Assembly (NCBI RefSeq): GCF_000687555.1
Contig: NZ_JHWJ01000019.1
Span: 16,735-80,734, forward strand
Length of the DNA stretch: 64,000 nucleotides
Direction: 5' to 3'
Source: [Clostridium] aerotolerans DSM 5434
Lineage (GTDB): Bacteria > Bacillota > Clostridia > Lachnospirales > Lachnospiraceae
The translations under genes were made by a program, and so were the position numbers. A model generated the notes under the pieces. It did no database searches and was not told the origin of the DNA. It saw only the letters and a list, made by a program, of their open reading frames with translations. This document shows, in pieces, positions 1 to 8,871 of the stretch; the stretch's first letter is position 1; each line of letters opens with the position of its first letter.

Positions 1-603
1 GGCAATCAGCTCGGTACGGCCCTCAAGCTTATCCTCCATATCAAGCTCCTTTAATAAGGTCTCTGAGCATACCTGAACGCTGTGGCAGAGTCCGATGGTC
101 TTGATGGAAGTATACTTCTGCATATAGCCAGTGAGAATGGCCATTGGATTGGTGTAGTTTAAGAAATAGGCATTGGGACATACCTCTTCCATATCCTTTG
201 CAAACTCTTCAAGAACCGGTATGGTTCTAAGTCCTCTCATAATTCCCCCGATTCCCAGGGTATCGGCTATGGTCTGCTTTAAGCCGTACTTCTTAGGAAT
301 ATCAAAGTCAATGATGGTACAGGGATCGTACCCGCCCACCTGGATGGCATTTACTACAAAGGTGGCATCACGAAGCGCTTCTTTTCTGTTTTCCACTCCA
401 AGATATCCTTTGATTTTAGCACGGCCCTGGTTTATGTTTTTGTTGATTGCATTAAGAATCAGTTCGGAATCAGAAAGACGCTCCGAATCGATGTCATAGA
501 GGGCAATTTGTGCATCCCAAAGCACAGGAGTGCACATGCAGTCACCCAGGACATTTCTTGCAAAAATGGTGCTTCCAGCCCCCATAAACGTTATTTTTAC
601 CAT
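1..603 (-). CDS. melA: GH4 family alpha-galactosidase (MelA-like), C-terminus cut by window edge
   Basis: Glycoside hydrolase family 4 enzymes cleave alpha-galactosides such as melibiose by an NAD- and Mn-dependent redox-elimination mechanism in the cytoplasm. The 201 visible codons hold the N-terminal Rossmann motif (GAGS, residues 8-11), the NYTNPM segment near 149-154 and Cys173-His174 in CHSVQ. The CHSV form is typical of the alpha-galactosidase/alpha-glucosidase branch, as opposed to phospho-glucosidases. The start follows an AAGGAGG ribosome site. It is divergent from the AraC regulator and lies beside a GH36 alpha-galactosidase operon, which supports an alpha-galactoside substrate. About half of the usual 430-residue length lies outside the window. 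Substrate choice within GH4 is inferred. Confidence 0.85.
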   Translation of the reverse strand, partial: MVKITFMGAGSTIFARNVLGDCMCTPVLWDAQIALYDIDSERLSDSELILNAINKNINQGRAKIKGYLGVENRKEALRDATFVVNAIQVGGYDPCTIIDFDIPKKYGLKQTIADTLGIGGIMRGLRTIPVLEEFAKDMEEVCPNAYFLNYTNPMAILTGYMQKYTSIKTIGLCHSVQVCSETLLKELDMEDKLEGRTELIA

Positions 604-722
604 ATGAATTCCTCCTTATTTTTCATTGCAGCCCTGATGATGCTATTGTATAATTGCCATAGATAAAAAGATAGGAAGATTGTTTCCTATAATTGTTATT
701 TTGTTGCATGGAGGTATGCTTA

Positions 723-1535
723 ATGAACCAGACAGCCAGAGGAATTACCATCTATTTCTGCGGCCATGAATCCTGTGCACCAGGGCATTTTTTCGGTCCT
801 GCCATACGGACCCATTATCTGCTGCATGTGATTCTTAAGGGGAAGGGAATTTACCGGACAGGAAGTAAAGAGTATTCTTTAAAGGAAGGAGAGGGATTTT
901 TAATTAAGCCTCAGGAGGTGACTTATTATGAAGCAGATCCGCTGGAACCCTGGGAATATGCCTGGGTATCTTTTGCTGGTGGGGATGGGGAGCGCCTTTT
1001 AAGGGAGCATAAACAGGAAGAAACCGGATATATTTATGGGTTTGAGGAAGGAAATGAGTGGAAACGCTGCATGTCTAAGCTGGTAGAGTTATTTTTGGAA
1101 GGAGGGGATAGACAGGATGCCATGACAGGGTATTTTTATCTCCTGTTTTCCATGCTTCCAAAAAGAAAGGAGGAGGGCGAGTTTGAAGCCAGCTACTTAT
1201 TAAGTGCAGAGTCCTACATCCATCATAATTTCAGCTATTCCATACGGATCGAGGATGTGGCCCGACATGTGGGCATCGACAGAACCTACCTATATAAGCT
1301 TTTCATGAAGCATAAAAAGATTTCTCCCAAGCAGTATTTAACGGCTTATCGAATTATGGAGGCAAAAAGACTGCTGGAGGATACGGAGCTATCCATGACA
1401 GAAACCGGATTATCCTGCGGCTTTCATGATGCTTCTGTATTCTGCAGATGCTTTCAACAGGCAGAGGGGCAGTCCCCCCTTCAATATCGGAAAGGAATTC
1501 GGTCTGGCAGCCTGGGATATAACAAAATACCATAA
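723..1535 (+). CDS. AraC-family transcriptional regulator of the alpha-galactoside locus
   Basis: A 270-residue regulator with an N-terminal cupin-like sugar-sensing half and a C-terminal double helix-turn-helix (about residues 165-260). The second helix-turn-helix carries the typical GFHDASVFCRCF segment. I chose ATG 723 because GGAGG lies 8 bases upstream; ATG 708 and TTG 693 are in frame but have no ribosome site. It sits between a divergent GH4 alpha-galactosidase and a downstream ABC importer plus GH36 enzyme, the arrangement of MsmR/RafR-type activators. An inverted repeat TATGCAA/TTGCATA just downstream is a candidate binding site. The ligand, probably an alpha-galactoside, is inferred from context only. 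Confidence 0.85.
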   Translation: MNQTARGITIYFCGHESCAPGHFFGPAIRTHYLLHVILKGKGIYRTGSKEYSLKEGEGFLIKPQEVTYYEADPLEPWEYAWVSFAGGDGERLLREHKQEETGYIYGFEEGNEWKRCMSKLVELFLEGGDRQDAMTGYFYLLFSMLPKRKEEGEFEASYLLSAESYIHHNFSYSIRIEDVARHVGIDRTYLYKLFMKHKKISPKQYLTAYRIMEAKRLLEDTELSMTETGLSCGFHDASVFCRCFQQAEGQSPLQYRKGIRSGSLGYNKIP

Positions 1536-1560
1536 TTCAATCACAAAAATCCATGTTATT

Positions 1561-1591
1561 TATGCAAACTATATATTATAATGATTGCATA
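1561..1591. promoter_or_regulatory. Inverted repeat around a TATAAT box, candidate AraC site
   Basis: TATGCAA (1561-1567) and TTGCATA (1585-1591) form a perfect 7-base inverted repeat that brackets a consensus -10 TATAAT (1577-1582) upstream of the sugar ABC operon. The position fits either an activator site or the operator of this operon. Use by the adjacent AraC protein is inferred. Confidence 0.45.
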
Positions 1592-1667
1592 CAAAAGAAA
1601 AGTGCACAAAAAGTATTGGCATTATTTAAAGAAAACATGTAAAATAGTCAAACAGGGAGGTAGCGTA

Positions 1668-3008
1668 ATGAGACGTAAATGGGGATTTACAGCGGCATTT
1701 GCAGCAATTGCTGCAGCAGCACTTGTGGGATGTGCGAGCCAGCAGACAGGAAAAGAAGCTACGTCAGCCGGCAAAGAGGAGACAAAGCAGGCGGCGGAAA
1801 CCACCAAGGCAGCAGAGAATACTGGTGGAGGCAAGACACTGACGGTTGCTATCTGGGATAAGAACCAGGAGCCGGGGTTAACAGAGATCATGAAGGACTT
1901 TACCCAGGCAACAGGAATTAAGACCCAGATACAGGTTACCCCATGGGAGCAGTACTGGACCATGTTGGAGGCAGGGGCTACCGGTGGTTCTCTTCCTGAT
2001 GTATTCTGGATGCATTCCAATGAGATTGCCAAGTATGCTCAGTATGACATGCTTCTTGACTTGACAGACCGGATCAAGGACAGCAAGACCCTTGAGATGG
2101 ATAAATTCCCAAAAGAAATCGTAGATATTTATAATTGGGAAGGGAAAAAGCAGTTTGCAGTTCCTAAGGACATTGATACCATCGCACTTTGGTATAACAA
2201 GACCATGTTTGATGAGGCTGGACTTTCCTATCCAGACGCCAGCTGGACCTGGGATACTTTTGCAGATGCAGCGAAAAAGCTGACAAAGTCAGATGGAAGC
2301 CAGTACGGCTTTGCCATTAACCCAACCAATGATCAGGCAGGCTGGTGTAATATTGTTTATGATATGGGCGGTTACGTCATCAGTGACGATAAGAAGTCCT
2401 CCGGCTTTGGCCAGGAAGGAACCATTAAAGGACTTACCTTCCTTACCGATTTAATGAAGGCAGGATACGCACCGCCATATGAAGTAATTGCTGAGAATAA
2501 AGAAGAAGCGTTGTTTGAAGCTGGTAAAGTGGCTATGATCACACAGGGCTCCTGGATGCTTCCAGAGCTTTGCAACAATGATTATGTAAAATCAAACTGT
2601 GACATTGCAGTTCTTCCAAAGGATGCCACATCCGGAAGAAGAGCAACGATCTATAATGGTCTTGGCTGGGCAGCATCAGGCAATACCTCCATGCCGGAAG
2701 AAGCATGGAAGCTGATTGAATACATGGGCTCCAAAGACGCACAGCAGAAGCAGTCTGACCTTGGAATCGTTATGTCTGCTTATGCAGGAACCACAGACAA
2801 CTGGGTGAAATCCTATCCTTCCTTTAACTTAAAGGCTTATCTTGACATGATGGATGACCTTGTAATCCGTCCATATTCCAAATCAACCATGGCATGGACC
2901 AACATGATCCATGAAAAGCTGATTGATGCCTGGAACGGAAACAAGAGCACAGAGGAAGTATGTAAGGATATTGAAAAGGAAATGAATTCCATGCTGGCAA
3001 ACGAATAA
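1668..3008 (+). CDS. Sugar ABC transporter substrate-binding lipoprotein
   Basis: A family 1 extracellular solute-binding protein of 446 residues that captures an oligosaccharide outside the membrane for the two permeases that follow. The N-terminus is a lipoprotein signal: basic MRRK, a hydrophobic Ala-rich stretch and the lipobox LVGC. A Thr/Lys/Glu-rich linker follows, then the binding fold. ATG 1668 is chosen because GGGAGG precedes it and the signal peptide begins there; an in-frame ATG at 1581 would bury the signal. No ATPase gene is present, so a shared MsmK-type ATPase encoded elsewhere is expected. An alpha-galactoside ligand such as raffinose or melibiose is inferred from flanking GH4 and GH36 genes. 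Confidence 0.88.
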   Translation: MRRKWGFTAAFAAIAAAALVGCASQQTGKEATSAGKEETKQAAETTKAAENTGGGKTLTVAIWDKNQEPGLTEIMKDFTQATGIKTQIQVTPWEQYWTMLEAGATGGSLPDVFWMHSNEIAKYAQYDMLLDLTDRIKDSKTLEMDKFPKEIVDIYNWEGKKQFAVPKDIDTIALWYNKTMFDEAGLSYPDASWTWDTFADAAKKLTKSDGSQYGFAINPTNDQAGWCNIVYDMGGYVISDDKKSSGFGQEGTIKGLTFLTDLMKAGYAPPYEVIAENKEEALFEAGKVAMITQGSWMLPELCNNDYVKSNCDIAVLPKDATSGRRATIYNGLGWAASGNTSMPEEAWKLIEYMGSKDAQQKQSDLGIVMSAYAGTTDNWVKSYPSFNLKAYLDMMDDLVIRPYSKSTMAWTNMIHEKLIDAWNGNKSTEEVCKDIEKEMNSMLANE

Positions 3009-3016
3009 GTAAGGCA

Positions 3017-3046
3017 GGGGAGGCGATAAGGATTGCCTCCCCCTTT
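3017..3046 (+). terminator. Hairpin between binding protein and permease genes
   Basis: GGGGAGGC (3017-3024) pairs with GCCTCCCC (3035-3042) and is followed by CTTTT. It lies in the 61-base gap after the binding-protein stop, a usual place for a partial terminator or mRNA-stabilising hairpin that makes binding protein more abundant than permease. Confidence 0.7.
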
Positions 3047-3069
3047 TAATCAGAGATGGGAGGGGCTAC

Positions 3070-3978
3070 ATGAACACAAAAAGAAAAGGATCCAGACGGG
3101 AGAGAAGTGAGTTTCTATGGGGGTGGATGTTTCTTCTGCCTACCATGGCGGGTCTGATGATTCTAAACATCATCCCGATTTTCCAAACCATTTATCAAAG
3201 CTTTTTTAAGACAGGGGCTTTTGGAAAGGGCAATATTTTTGTAGGCTTTCAAAATTATGAAAAGCTGTTCGGCGATCAAATGGTATGGCAGGCTCTGATC
3301 AATACTTGTAAATATGCTTTGGTGGAAGTGCCTTTTTCCATTGCAATTGCCCTCTTACTGGCCGTCTTAATGGATGGAAAGATCCGGGGAAAGTCTGCAT
3401 GGAGAACCATTTACTTTCTACCAATGGTAGCAGCTCCGGCAGCGGTTGCCATGGTGTGGAGATGGCTTTATAATTCAGAATTCGGTCTCTTTAATCATTT
3501 GTTAAACAGCATGGGCTTATCCTCTGTCAACTGGATCTCAAATCCAAGCACTGCCTACATCTCAGTGGCTGTGGTCGGCATCTGGTCCATTCTCGGCTAC
3601 AATATGGTACTCTTTATTGCTGGTTTAAAAGAAATTCCAAGGGATTATTATGAGGCAGCCCAGATTGACGGTGCAGGAGGCGTAAAACAGTTTTTCTACG
3701 TTACCCTTCCTCTCATATCACCGACCATGTTCTTTGTAGCGGTGACAAGAATCATCGGTGCCATGCAGGTGTTTGACAGTATCTATATGATGATGGAAAA
3801 AAGCAATCCTGCTCTAGTAAAAACCCAGTCCCTGGTGTATCTCTTCTATAAATATTCCTTCATTGAGGGAAATAAGGGATATGGTTCTTCCATTGTCATG
3901 CTTCTTTTAGTGGTCATCTTATTGATTACGGTCATTCAGATGTTCTGCCAGAAGAAGTGGGTCAATTACAGCTCGTAG
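3070..3978 (+). CDS. Sugar ABC transporter permease (MalF/MsmF type)
   Basis: A 302-residue inner-membrane subunit with six hydrophobic segments, the first at about residues 18-38. The cytoplasmic EAA loop (YYEAAQIDGAGG followed by LPLISP, about residues 194-220) docks the ATPase. The start follows GGGAGG. It lies between the binding protein and a second permease, so the two form the heterodimeric channel of one importer. The substrate is inferred from the locus. Confidence 0.9.
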   Translation: MNTKRKGSRRERSEFLWGWMFLLPTMAGLMILNIIPIFQTIYQSFFKTGAFGKGNIFVGFQNYEKLFGDQMVWQALINTCKYALVEVPFSIAIALLLAVLMDGKIRGKSAWRTIYFLPMVAAPAAVAMVWRWLYNSEFGLFNHLLNSMGLSSVNWISNPSTAYISVAVVGIWSILGYNMVLFIAGLKEIPRDYYEAAQIDGAGGVKQFFYVTLPLISPTMFFVAVTRIIGAMQVFDSIYMMMEKSNPALVKTQSLVYLFYKYSFIEGNKGYGSSIVMLLLVVILLITVIQMFCQKKWVNYSS

Positions 3979-3992
3979 GAGGAGGGAAAAAC

Positions 3993-4823
3993 ATGGATAA
4001 GAGCAGAAAAGTAAGGGAAGGCCTTATTTACGTGATCCTCTTTATTGGGTCTGTGGTTATGCTGGTACCCTTTATATGGATGATATTAACCGCCTTTAAA
4101 TCGGCATCTGAGGCAACTCAGATGAATCCGTTCATCATCTTTCCCAGTACCTGGAGAAAGGATGCCTTTTTGGCGGTCATGAGCAAGATGAATTTTTTAC
4201 GTCTCTACTGGAATACCCTTGTTCTCATAGTAGGCAGAGTCGTATGTGCGGTGCTGACGGCTACCATGGCTGGATATGCCTTTGGACGCCTTCATTTTAA
4301 GGGAAAGAACCTGGCATTTTCTCTGGTTCTCTTTCAGATGATGGTGCCGACTCAGATTTTTATCATTCCTCAGTATCTTATGGTAAGCCGTATTGGCGCC
4401 CTTAATACCTGGTTTGGACTTCTCTTTCCAGGACTTGTCACTGCCTTTGGCACCTTCCTTCTCCGTCAGGCCTATATGGGGCTTCCGGCATCCTTAGAGG
4501 AAGCTGCCAGATTAGACGGCTGCAACATCGGTCAGACCTTCCTTCATGTGATGGCGCCCCTGACCAAGTCCTCCATGGTGGCTCTCGGTATCTTTACTGC
4601 CTTGTTTGCATTTAAAGATCTGATGTGGCCCCTGGTGGTCAATACGGAGCAGAATACCATGCCTTTATCTGCGGCACTGGCAAAGCTCCAGGGCCAGTTT
4701 GTAACAAACTATCCGGAATTGATGGCAGCGTCGTTATTAGCCTGTATTCCCATGATTGTAATCTACCTCATATTTCAGAAGCAGTTCATTGATGGAATTG
4801 CAACATCCGGAGGAAAATTGTAA
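3993..4823 (+). CDS. Sugar ABC transporter permease (MalG/MsmG type)
   Basis: The second permease of the importer, 276 residues. It has six predicted membrane segments and the EAA loop SLEEAARLDGCN (about residues 169-180) that contacts the ATPase. ATG 3993 follows AGGAGGAGGG. A GTG at 3957 is in frame but overlaps the upstream gene and lacks a ribosome site. The stop is 14 bases before the GH36 start, so transport and hydrolysis are co-transcribed. The ATPase must come from elsewhere in the genome. Confidence 0.9.
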   Translation: MDKSRKVREGLIYVILFIGSVVMLVPFIWMILTAFKSASEATQMNPFIIFPSTWRKDAFLAVMSKMNFLRLYWNTLVLIVGRVVCAVLTATMAGYAFGRLHFKGKNLAFSLVLFQMMVPTQIFIIPQYLMVSRIGALNTWFGLLFPGLVTAFGTFLLRQAYMGLPASLEEAARLDGCNIGQTFLHVMAPLTKSSMVALGIFTALFAFKDLMWPLVVNTEQNTMPLSAALAKLQGQFVTNYPELMAASLLACIPMIVIYLIFQKQFIDGIATSGGKL

Positions 4824-4837
4824 AAGGAGTATATACT

Positions 4838-7054
4838 ATGTCAATCATTTACCACGAAGAAGCCAGAGAGTTTCACCTTTGCAACGGATCTTTCAGCTAT
4901 ATCATGCAGGTTATGGGAAATGGCCAGCTGGGAAACTTATACTACGGAAAACGCATTGCAGACAGGGAATCATTTTCCTATCTCTTTGAAACCGGGGAGC
5001 GTCCCCATGCAGCCATCAGCTGTTCCGATCCGGTGGATTTATGCCTTGAGTATACAAAGCAGGAATATCCGGCCTATGGAACGGGAGATTACCGGTACGG
5101 CGCGTGTGTCATAAAGCAGGAAAATGGTAGCAGGACCATTGGATTTACCTATCAGTCTCACTCCATCGAGAAAGGAAAGCCTTCCATATTACCCCTTCCC
5201 TCTACTTATGTGGAGGATGAGGAGGAAGCAGAGACCTTAATTATCAGGCTTCATGATGAGGTCATGGATACGGATCTTATCCTGACCTATACCATTTATA
5301 AGGAACTTCCGGTCCTTACAAGAAGCGCCAGATTTGAGCATCACGGGCAGGAGGAAATCGCCCTTACCACTGCCATGAGCGGTGCCGTTGATTTACCTGA
5401 CAGTAATTACGAGATGATTCAGTTATCCGGTGCGTGGTCCAGGGAGCGGTATGTGAGAAGGCGTCCCCTGGAGCAGGGAATTCAGGCTGTGTACAGTATG
5501 AGAGGAATTAGCAGTGCCGAGCACAATCCGTTCCTTGCCCTTGCCAGAAAAGAAACCACAGAGTGGAGCGGGGAAGTATACGGCTTCAGCCTGGTATACA
5601 GCGGCAGCTTCCTGGCAAAGGCAGAGGTCTGTTCTCATGAAACCACAAGAGTGCTCATGGGAATTCATCCAGATACCCTTGAATGGCCCTTAAAGACAGG
5701 AGAATCATTCCAGACACCGGAGCTTGTTATGGTGTATTCTACGGAGGGGCTTTCCCATATGAGCCAGGTCTACCATAAGCTTTACCGGACACGTCTGGCA
5801 AGAGGCTACTGGAGAGACCGGGAGCGTCCTGTTTTATTAAACAACTGGGAAGCTACCTACATGGATTTTAATGAAGAGAAGATTTTATCCATTGCAAAGA
5901 AGGCAAAGGAAACCGGGGTAGAGCTGTTTGTCCTTGATGATGGCTGGTTTGGAGAGCGCAATGACGATGACAGAAGCCTGGGGGACTGGTTCGTCAACAA
6001 GGATAAGCTTCCAGGCGGAATCAAGGGTCTGTCCGAAAAGATTGAAGAGCTGGGATTACGCTTTGGCCTTTGGATCGAGCCGGAGATGGTCAATAAAAAC
6101 AGTCGTTTTTATGAAGCCCATCCCGATTGGATCATATCCACGCCGGGACGGTATGAGACTCCAAGCAGACGTCAGCACGTTCTTGACTTTTCAAGGCAAG
6201 AAGTCATTGATGCAGTCTATACCATGTTAAAGGATGTCATAGGCAATGCAAAGATTTCCTATATCAAATGGGATATGAACCGATATCTGACCGAGTGCTT
6301 TTCCAGAGGCGCTGACCATAAGAGCCAGGGAATGGTCATGCATAAATACATTCTTGGTGTATATGAATTATACTCAAGGCTTATTAAGGACTTCCCTGAA
6401 ATTCTCTTTGAGTCCTGTGCAAGCGGTGGTGCCAGATTTGATCCAGGAATGCTTTATTTTGCGCCACAGGCATGGTGCAGTGACAATACGGATGCCATAG
6501 ACCGCTTAAAGATTCAGTACGGAACCACGTTTGTTTATCCCATTTCAAGCATTGGGGCCCATATTTCCGCGGTACCGAACCATCAGATTCACCGTATCAC
6601 GGATTTAAAGACGAGAGGCCATGCAGCCCTTTTTGGAGCTTTTGGATATGAGCTAGACTTAAACAGCCTGACTCCAGATGAAATTGAGACGGTTAAGGAG
6701 CAGATTGCATTCTACAAGCAAAACAGAAAGCTTCTCCATCAGGGAACCTTCTATCGGCTGAAAAGCCCCTTTGAAGGAAATGATACTGCCTGGATGGTGG
6801 TTTCGGAAGATAAGGAACGTGCCATTGTTTCCTATTATCAGGTATTAAATCCCGCCAATGCAGGCTGGCTCAGATTAAAGCTTAATGGACTTTCCGAGGA
6901 GACAGCATATAAAGTCACTCTATGGGATCAGGAAGAAGTTTTCTATGGAAGCCAGCTGATGTATGCAGGGATTCCTATTGACAGAGTCCGGTTCTCAAAG
7001 GAGACGGGAGACTTTGCATCTCTTATGATCATGATTGAAAAAACAGAAAGATAG
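4838..7054 (+). CDS. GH36 alpha-galactosidase
   Basis: Releases terminal alpha-galactose from melibiose, raffinose-family sugars or galactomannan fragments by a retaining mechanism. At 738 residues it has the full length of bacterial GH36 enzymes: an N-terminal beta-sandwich, a central barrel and a C-terminal domain. The nucleophile is Asp479 in KWDMNR and the acid/base is Asp549 in CSDNTDAID, nearly the same spacing as in characterised Geobacillus enzymes. No signal peptide is present, so it acts on imported sugar. It is the last gene of the ABC operon and ends before a strong hairpin. The GH4 enzyme on the other side is a second, mechanistically unrelated alpha-galactosidase. Confidence 0.93.
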   Translation: MSIIYHEEAREFHLCNGSFSYIMQVMGNGQLGNLYYGKRIADRESFSYLFETGERPHAAISCSDPVDLCLEYTKQEYPAYGTGDYRYGACVIKQENGSRTIGFTYQSHSIEKGKPSILPLPSTYVEDEEEAETLIIRLHDEVMDTDLILTYTIYKELPVLTRSARFEHHGQEEIALTTAMSGAVDLPDSNYEMIQLSGAWSRERYVRRRPLEQGIQAVYSMRGISSAEHNPFLALARKETTEWSGEVYGFSLVYSGSFLAKAEVCSHETTRVLMGIHPDTLEWPLKTGESFQTPELVMVYSTEGLSHMSQVYHKLYRTRLARGYWRDRERPVLLNNWEATYMDFNEEKILSIAKKAKETGVELFVLDDGWFGERNDDDRSLGDWFVNKDKLPGGIKGLSEKIEELGLRFGLWIEPEMVNKNSRFYEAHPDWIISTPGRYETPSRRQHVLDFSRQEVIDAVYTMLKDVIGNAKISYIKWDMNRYLTECFSRGADHKSQGMVMHKYILGVYELYSRLIKDFPEILFESCASGGARFDPGMLYFAPQAWCSDNTDAIDRLKIQYGTTFVYPISSIGAHISAVPNHQIHRITDLKTRGHAALFGAFGYELDLNSLTPDEIETVKEQIAFYKQNRKLLHQGTFYRLKSPFEGNDTAWMVVSEDKERAIVSYYQVLNPANAGWLRLKLNGLSEETAYKVTLWDQEEVFYGSQLMYAGIPIDRVRFSKETGDFASLMIMIEKTER

Positions 7055-7062
7055 GGAATTTT

Positions 7063-7101
7063 ACTAGGAGCATGCCGTATTTGTGACGGCATGCTCCTAG
7101 T
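7063..7101. terminator. Convergent stem-loop terminator
   Basis: A perfect 16-base stem (7063-7078 with 7086-7101) with a 7-base loop lies between the converging GH36 and HxlR genes. The T-run after it is weak (AATTTTGAT), but the stem is stable and can serve both strands. Confidence 0.75.
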
Positions 7102-7123
7102 AATTTTGATGGTCTGATACCTT

Positions 7124-7450
7124 TTATTTGGGATTTATGTGTCTTTCTCCCCATTCGGACATCAATTCAAGAATTGGTGTGAGAGTTTCTCCGTCTTCGG
7201 TGAGAGAGTATTCTACTTTCGGGGGAACTTCGTTGTATTGTTCTCTATGAACTAATCCATCTGCCTCCAACTCTTTTAGCTGCTTGCTTAAGGTCCTATG
7301 GGCAATTGGCTGCAGTTCGTCCCATAATCGATTATATCGGATTACTTTACATTTATAGAGTTTGTATAAGATGACCCACTTCCATTTACCTTCTATTTTA
7401 GAGATCGTATAATAGATAGGACAATTACCAAATTTAAGATTAAAATCCAT
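7124..7450 (-). CDS. HxlR-family winged-helix regulator
   Basis: A 108-residue DNA-binding protein of the HxlR/DUF24 family, many members of which sense electrophiles, quinones or redox stress through an N-terminal cysteine. The family signature NCPIYYTISKIEGKWK is at the start, with the conserved cysteine at about residue 9, followed by the winged helix and SLTEDGETL. I chose the second ATG (7450) because AGGAG is then correctly spaced; ATG 7456 lies almost on the ribosome site. It is divergent from a quinone-oxidoreductase-like gene, the usual YodB-style arrangement, and probably represses it. Confidence 0.88.
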   Translation of the reverse strand: MDFNLKFGNCPIYYTISKIEGKWKWVILYKLYKCKVIRYNRLWDELQPIAHRTLSKQLKELEADGLVHREQYNEVPPKVEYSLTEDGETLTPILELMSEWGERHINPK

Positions 7451-7462
7451 GCTCATACTCCT

Positions 7463-7484
7463 ATACTTACAAATAGTTTAGTAT
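7463..7484. promoter_or_regulatory. Candidate HxlR operator
   Basis: ATACT, 12 bases, AGTAT form an inverted repeat in the 175-base divergent gap, close to the HxlR start codon. TACT...AGTA half-sites resemble those reported for YodB-type regulators. Assignment is inference. Confidence 0.3.
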
Positions 7485-7625
7485 ATAACATAAATGTTCA
7501 TACTTGTAACTTGTAACACTATCATATAAACTTTAAGTGACTTTGTCAAACGGATAAAAATCAAATGGCAGGTTATCTTGATATTTTCATATGGAATGGA
7601 TTAAATGAAAGGCAGGAGGTTTATC

Positions 7626-8621
7626 ATGAGAGCGATCATACATGCAGGAGCGAGGGGAATACATGGATTACAATATACACAGCAAGCAAACAGATATCCC
7701 GGAAAGGGCGAGGTTAAGGTAAGGTTAAAGACAGCAGGATTGAATCACCGGGATTTGTTTCTTATGAATTCACCAGTGGATTTAGAGGCTTCCTTTATTC
7801 CTGGATCTGATGGGGCAGGCATCGTTGAAGCTGTTGGAGAAGGAGTTACGAGTGTCAGGATAGGGGCAGAGGTTATAATTAATCCCTGTTTGGGCTGGGA
7901 GAATGTGAATCAGGTCCCGATCGTCCCTGAAATTTTAGGAGGGCCAACAGATGGTACATTAGCTGAATCCGTAATCATTCCTCAGGAAAATGTGGTTGAA
8001 AAGCCATCTTATTTATCCTGGGAAGAAGCGGGTGTTTTATCTTTATCCGCGATGACCGCCTATCGCGCTCTATTTACAAAAGGGAATCTACAGCCAGGTG
8101 AGCATGTTCTTATTCCCGGGATTGGTGGAGGTGTTGCAACTTATGCTGCACTGATGGCAGCTGCAATTGGTGCAAAGGTGAGTGTGACTTCAAGGAGCGA
8201 AGAAAAATTGAAAATGGCCAGGAAAATGCCCATAAATCTGGCCTTTGACAGCAATAGTGACTGGAAAGAAAATATGGGGAGTGGTTCTGTAGACCTTATA
8301 TTAGACAGCATCGGACCAGCGACCTTCCAAAAATATTTTGATGTAATAAAACCCAATGGAAGAATCGTAATGTTTGGAAGCAGCTCAGGAGATGATATTA
8401 AAATCCCCACAAGAGCCATATTTTTTCCTCAAATTACAATTACCGGAGCTTCCATGGCAAGCGGTCAGGAATATAAAGATATGGTGGATTTCATGGAAAA
8501 GCACTCCATTCACCCCATGGTAGATTCCACCTATTTCCTAAAAGATACTGCTTCGGCATATGAACGAATGGAGAAAGGCGAACAGCTGGGTAATATTTCC
8601 ATCTTAATGCATGAAGAATAA
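7626..8621 (+). CDS. MDR-family zinc-independent NAD(P)H:quinone oxidoreductase-like protein
   Basis: A 331-residue medium-chain dehydrogenase/reductase. An N-terminal GroES-like domain (GLNHRDLF, then GSDGAGIVEAVGEGV) precedes a Rossmann domain with GIGGGVATYAAL near residues 165-177. The cysteine-rich structural zinc loop of alcohol dehydrogenases is not visible, which points to the quinone-oxidoreductase branch. ATG 7626 is preceded by AGGAGG; an in-frame ATG at 7605 lies upstream of that site. The gene is divergent from an HxlR regulator and probably answers electrophile or quinone stress. The real substrate cannot be read from the sequence. Confidence 0.85.
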   Translation: MRAIIHAGARGIHGLQYTQQANRYPGKGEVKVRLKTAGLNHRDLFLMNSPVDLEASFIPGSDGAGIVEAVGEGVTSVRIGAEVIINPCLGWENVNQVPIVPEILGGPTDGTLAESVIIPQENVVEKPSYLSWEEAGVLSLSAMTAYRALFTKGNLQPGEHVLIPGIGGGVATYAALMAAAIGAKVSVTSRSEEKLKMARKMPINLAFDSNSDWKENMGSGSVDLILDSIGPATFQKYFDVIKPNGRIVMFGSSSGDDIKIPTRAIFFPQITITGASMASGQEYKDMVDFMEKHSIHPMVDSTYFLKDTASAYERMEKGEQLGNISILMHEE

Positions 8622-8748
8622 AGTCAAATATTTTGAAAATGGCTAATTTATTATGAGAAAGCACATAGCGTAATGGCTAGGCTGCTTTCTCGTAATGCGT
8701 TTAAAATAATTACTTAAGACTTAAAAAAAACTAATTTTTAAAATGCAG

Positions 8749-8777
8749 TTGCACATGGAAATAACTTATGATATGCT
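8749..8777 (+). promoter_or_regulatory. Promoter of the MATE leader transcript
   Basis: TTGCAC (8749-8754), a 17-base spacer and TATGCT (8772-8777) form a good sigma-A promoter. Transcription would start near 8784 and leave about 175 bases of leader before the MATE start. The 337-base gap 8622-8958 also holds a weak hairpin (8655-8663 with 8683-8691) that may end the upstream gene. Confidence 0.55.
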
Positions 8778-8813
8778 TTTTTTATCTACTAATAAATCCC
8801 TGAGAAAGGATTC

Positions 8814-8846
8814 ATGGACCACAAAAAAGAAATAATTCTTGATTAA
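8814..8846 (+). CDS. Ten-codon leader peptide ahead of the MATE pump
   Basis: A very short frame, MDHKKEIILD, with an AAAGG ribosome site 4 bases before ATG, lies inside the MATE leader. Its stop comes 2 bases before a hairpin with a U-run. This matches the plan of leader peptides that control drug-resistance genes by ribosome-dependent attenuation. It could be chance, given its length. Confidence 0.4.
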   Translation: MDHKKEIILD

Positions 8847-8848
8847 AC

Positions 8849-8871
8849 AAGCTGTGGAAACAGTTTTTTTT
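8849..8871 (+). terminator. Attenuator-like terminator in the MATE leader
   Basis: AAGCTGT (8849-8855) pairs with ACAGTTT (8860-8866) around a GGAA tetraloop, followed directly by a run of T. A second hairpin (AAAGAAC 8906-8912 with GTTCTTT 8917-8923) lies just before the MATE ribosome-site region. Confidence 0.5.

Noticed and set aside
173..499. A 108-codon plus-strand frame at the window start
   Set aside because: It is antisense to the GH4 gene, whose Rossmann and CHSV motifs are clear.
1622..2032. A 136-codon minus-strand frame inside the binding-protein gene
   Set aside because: It lies opposite a clear lipoprotein gene and shows no family features; overlap artefact.
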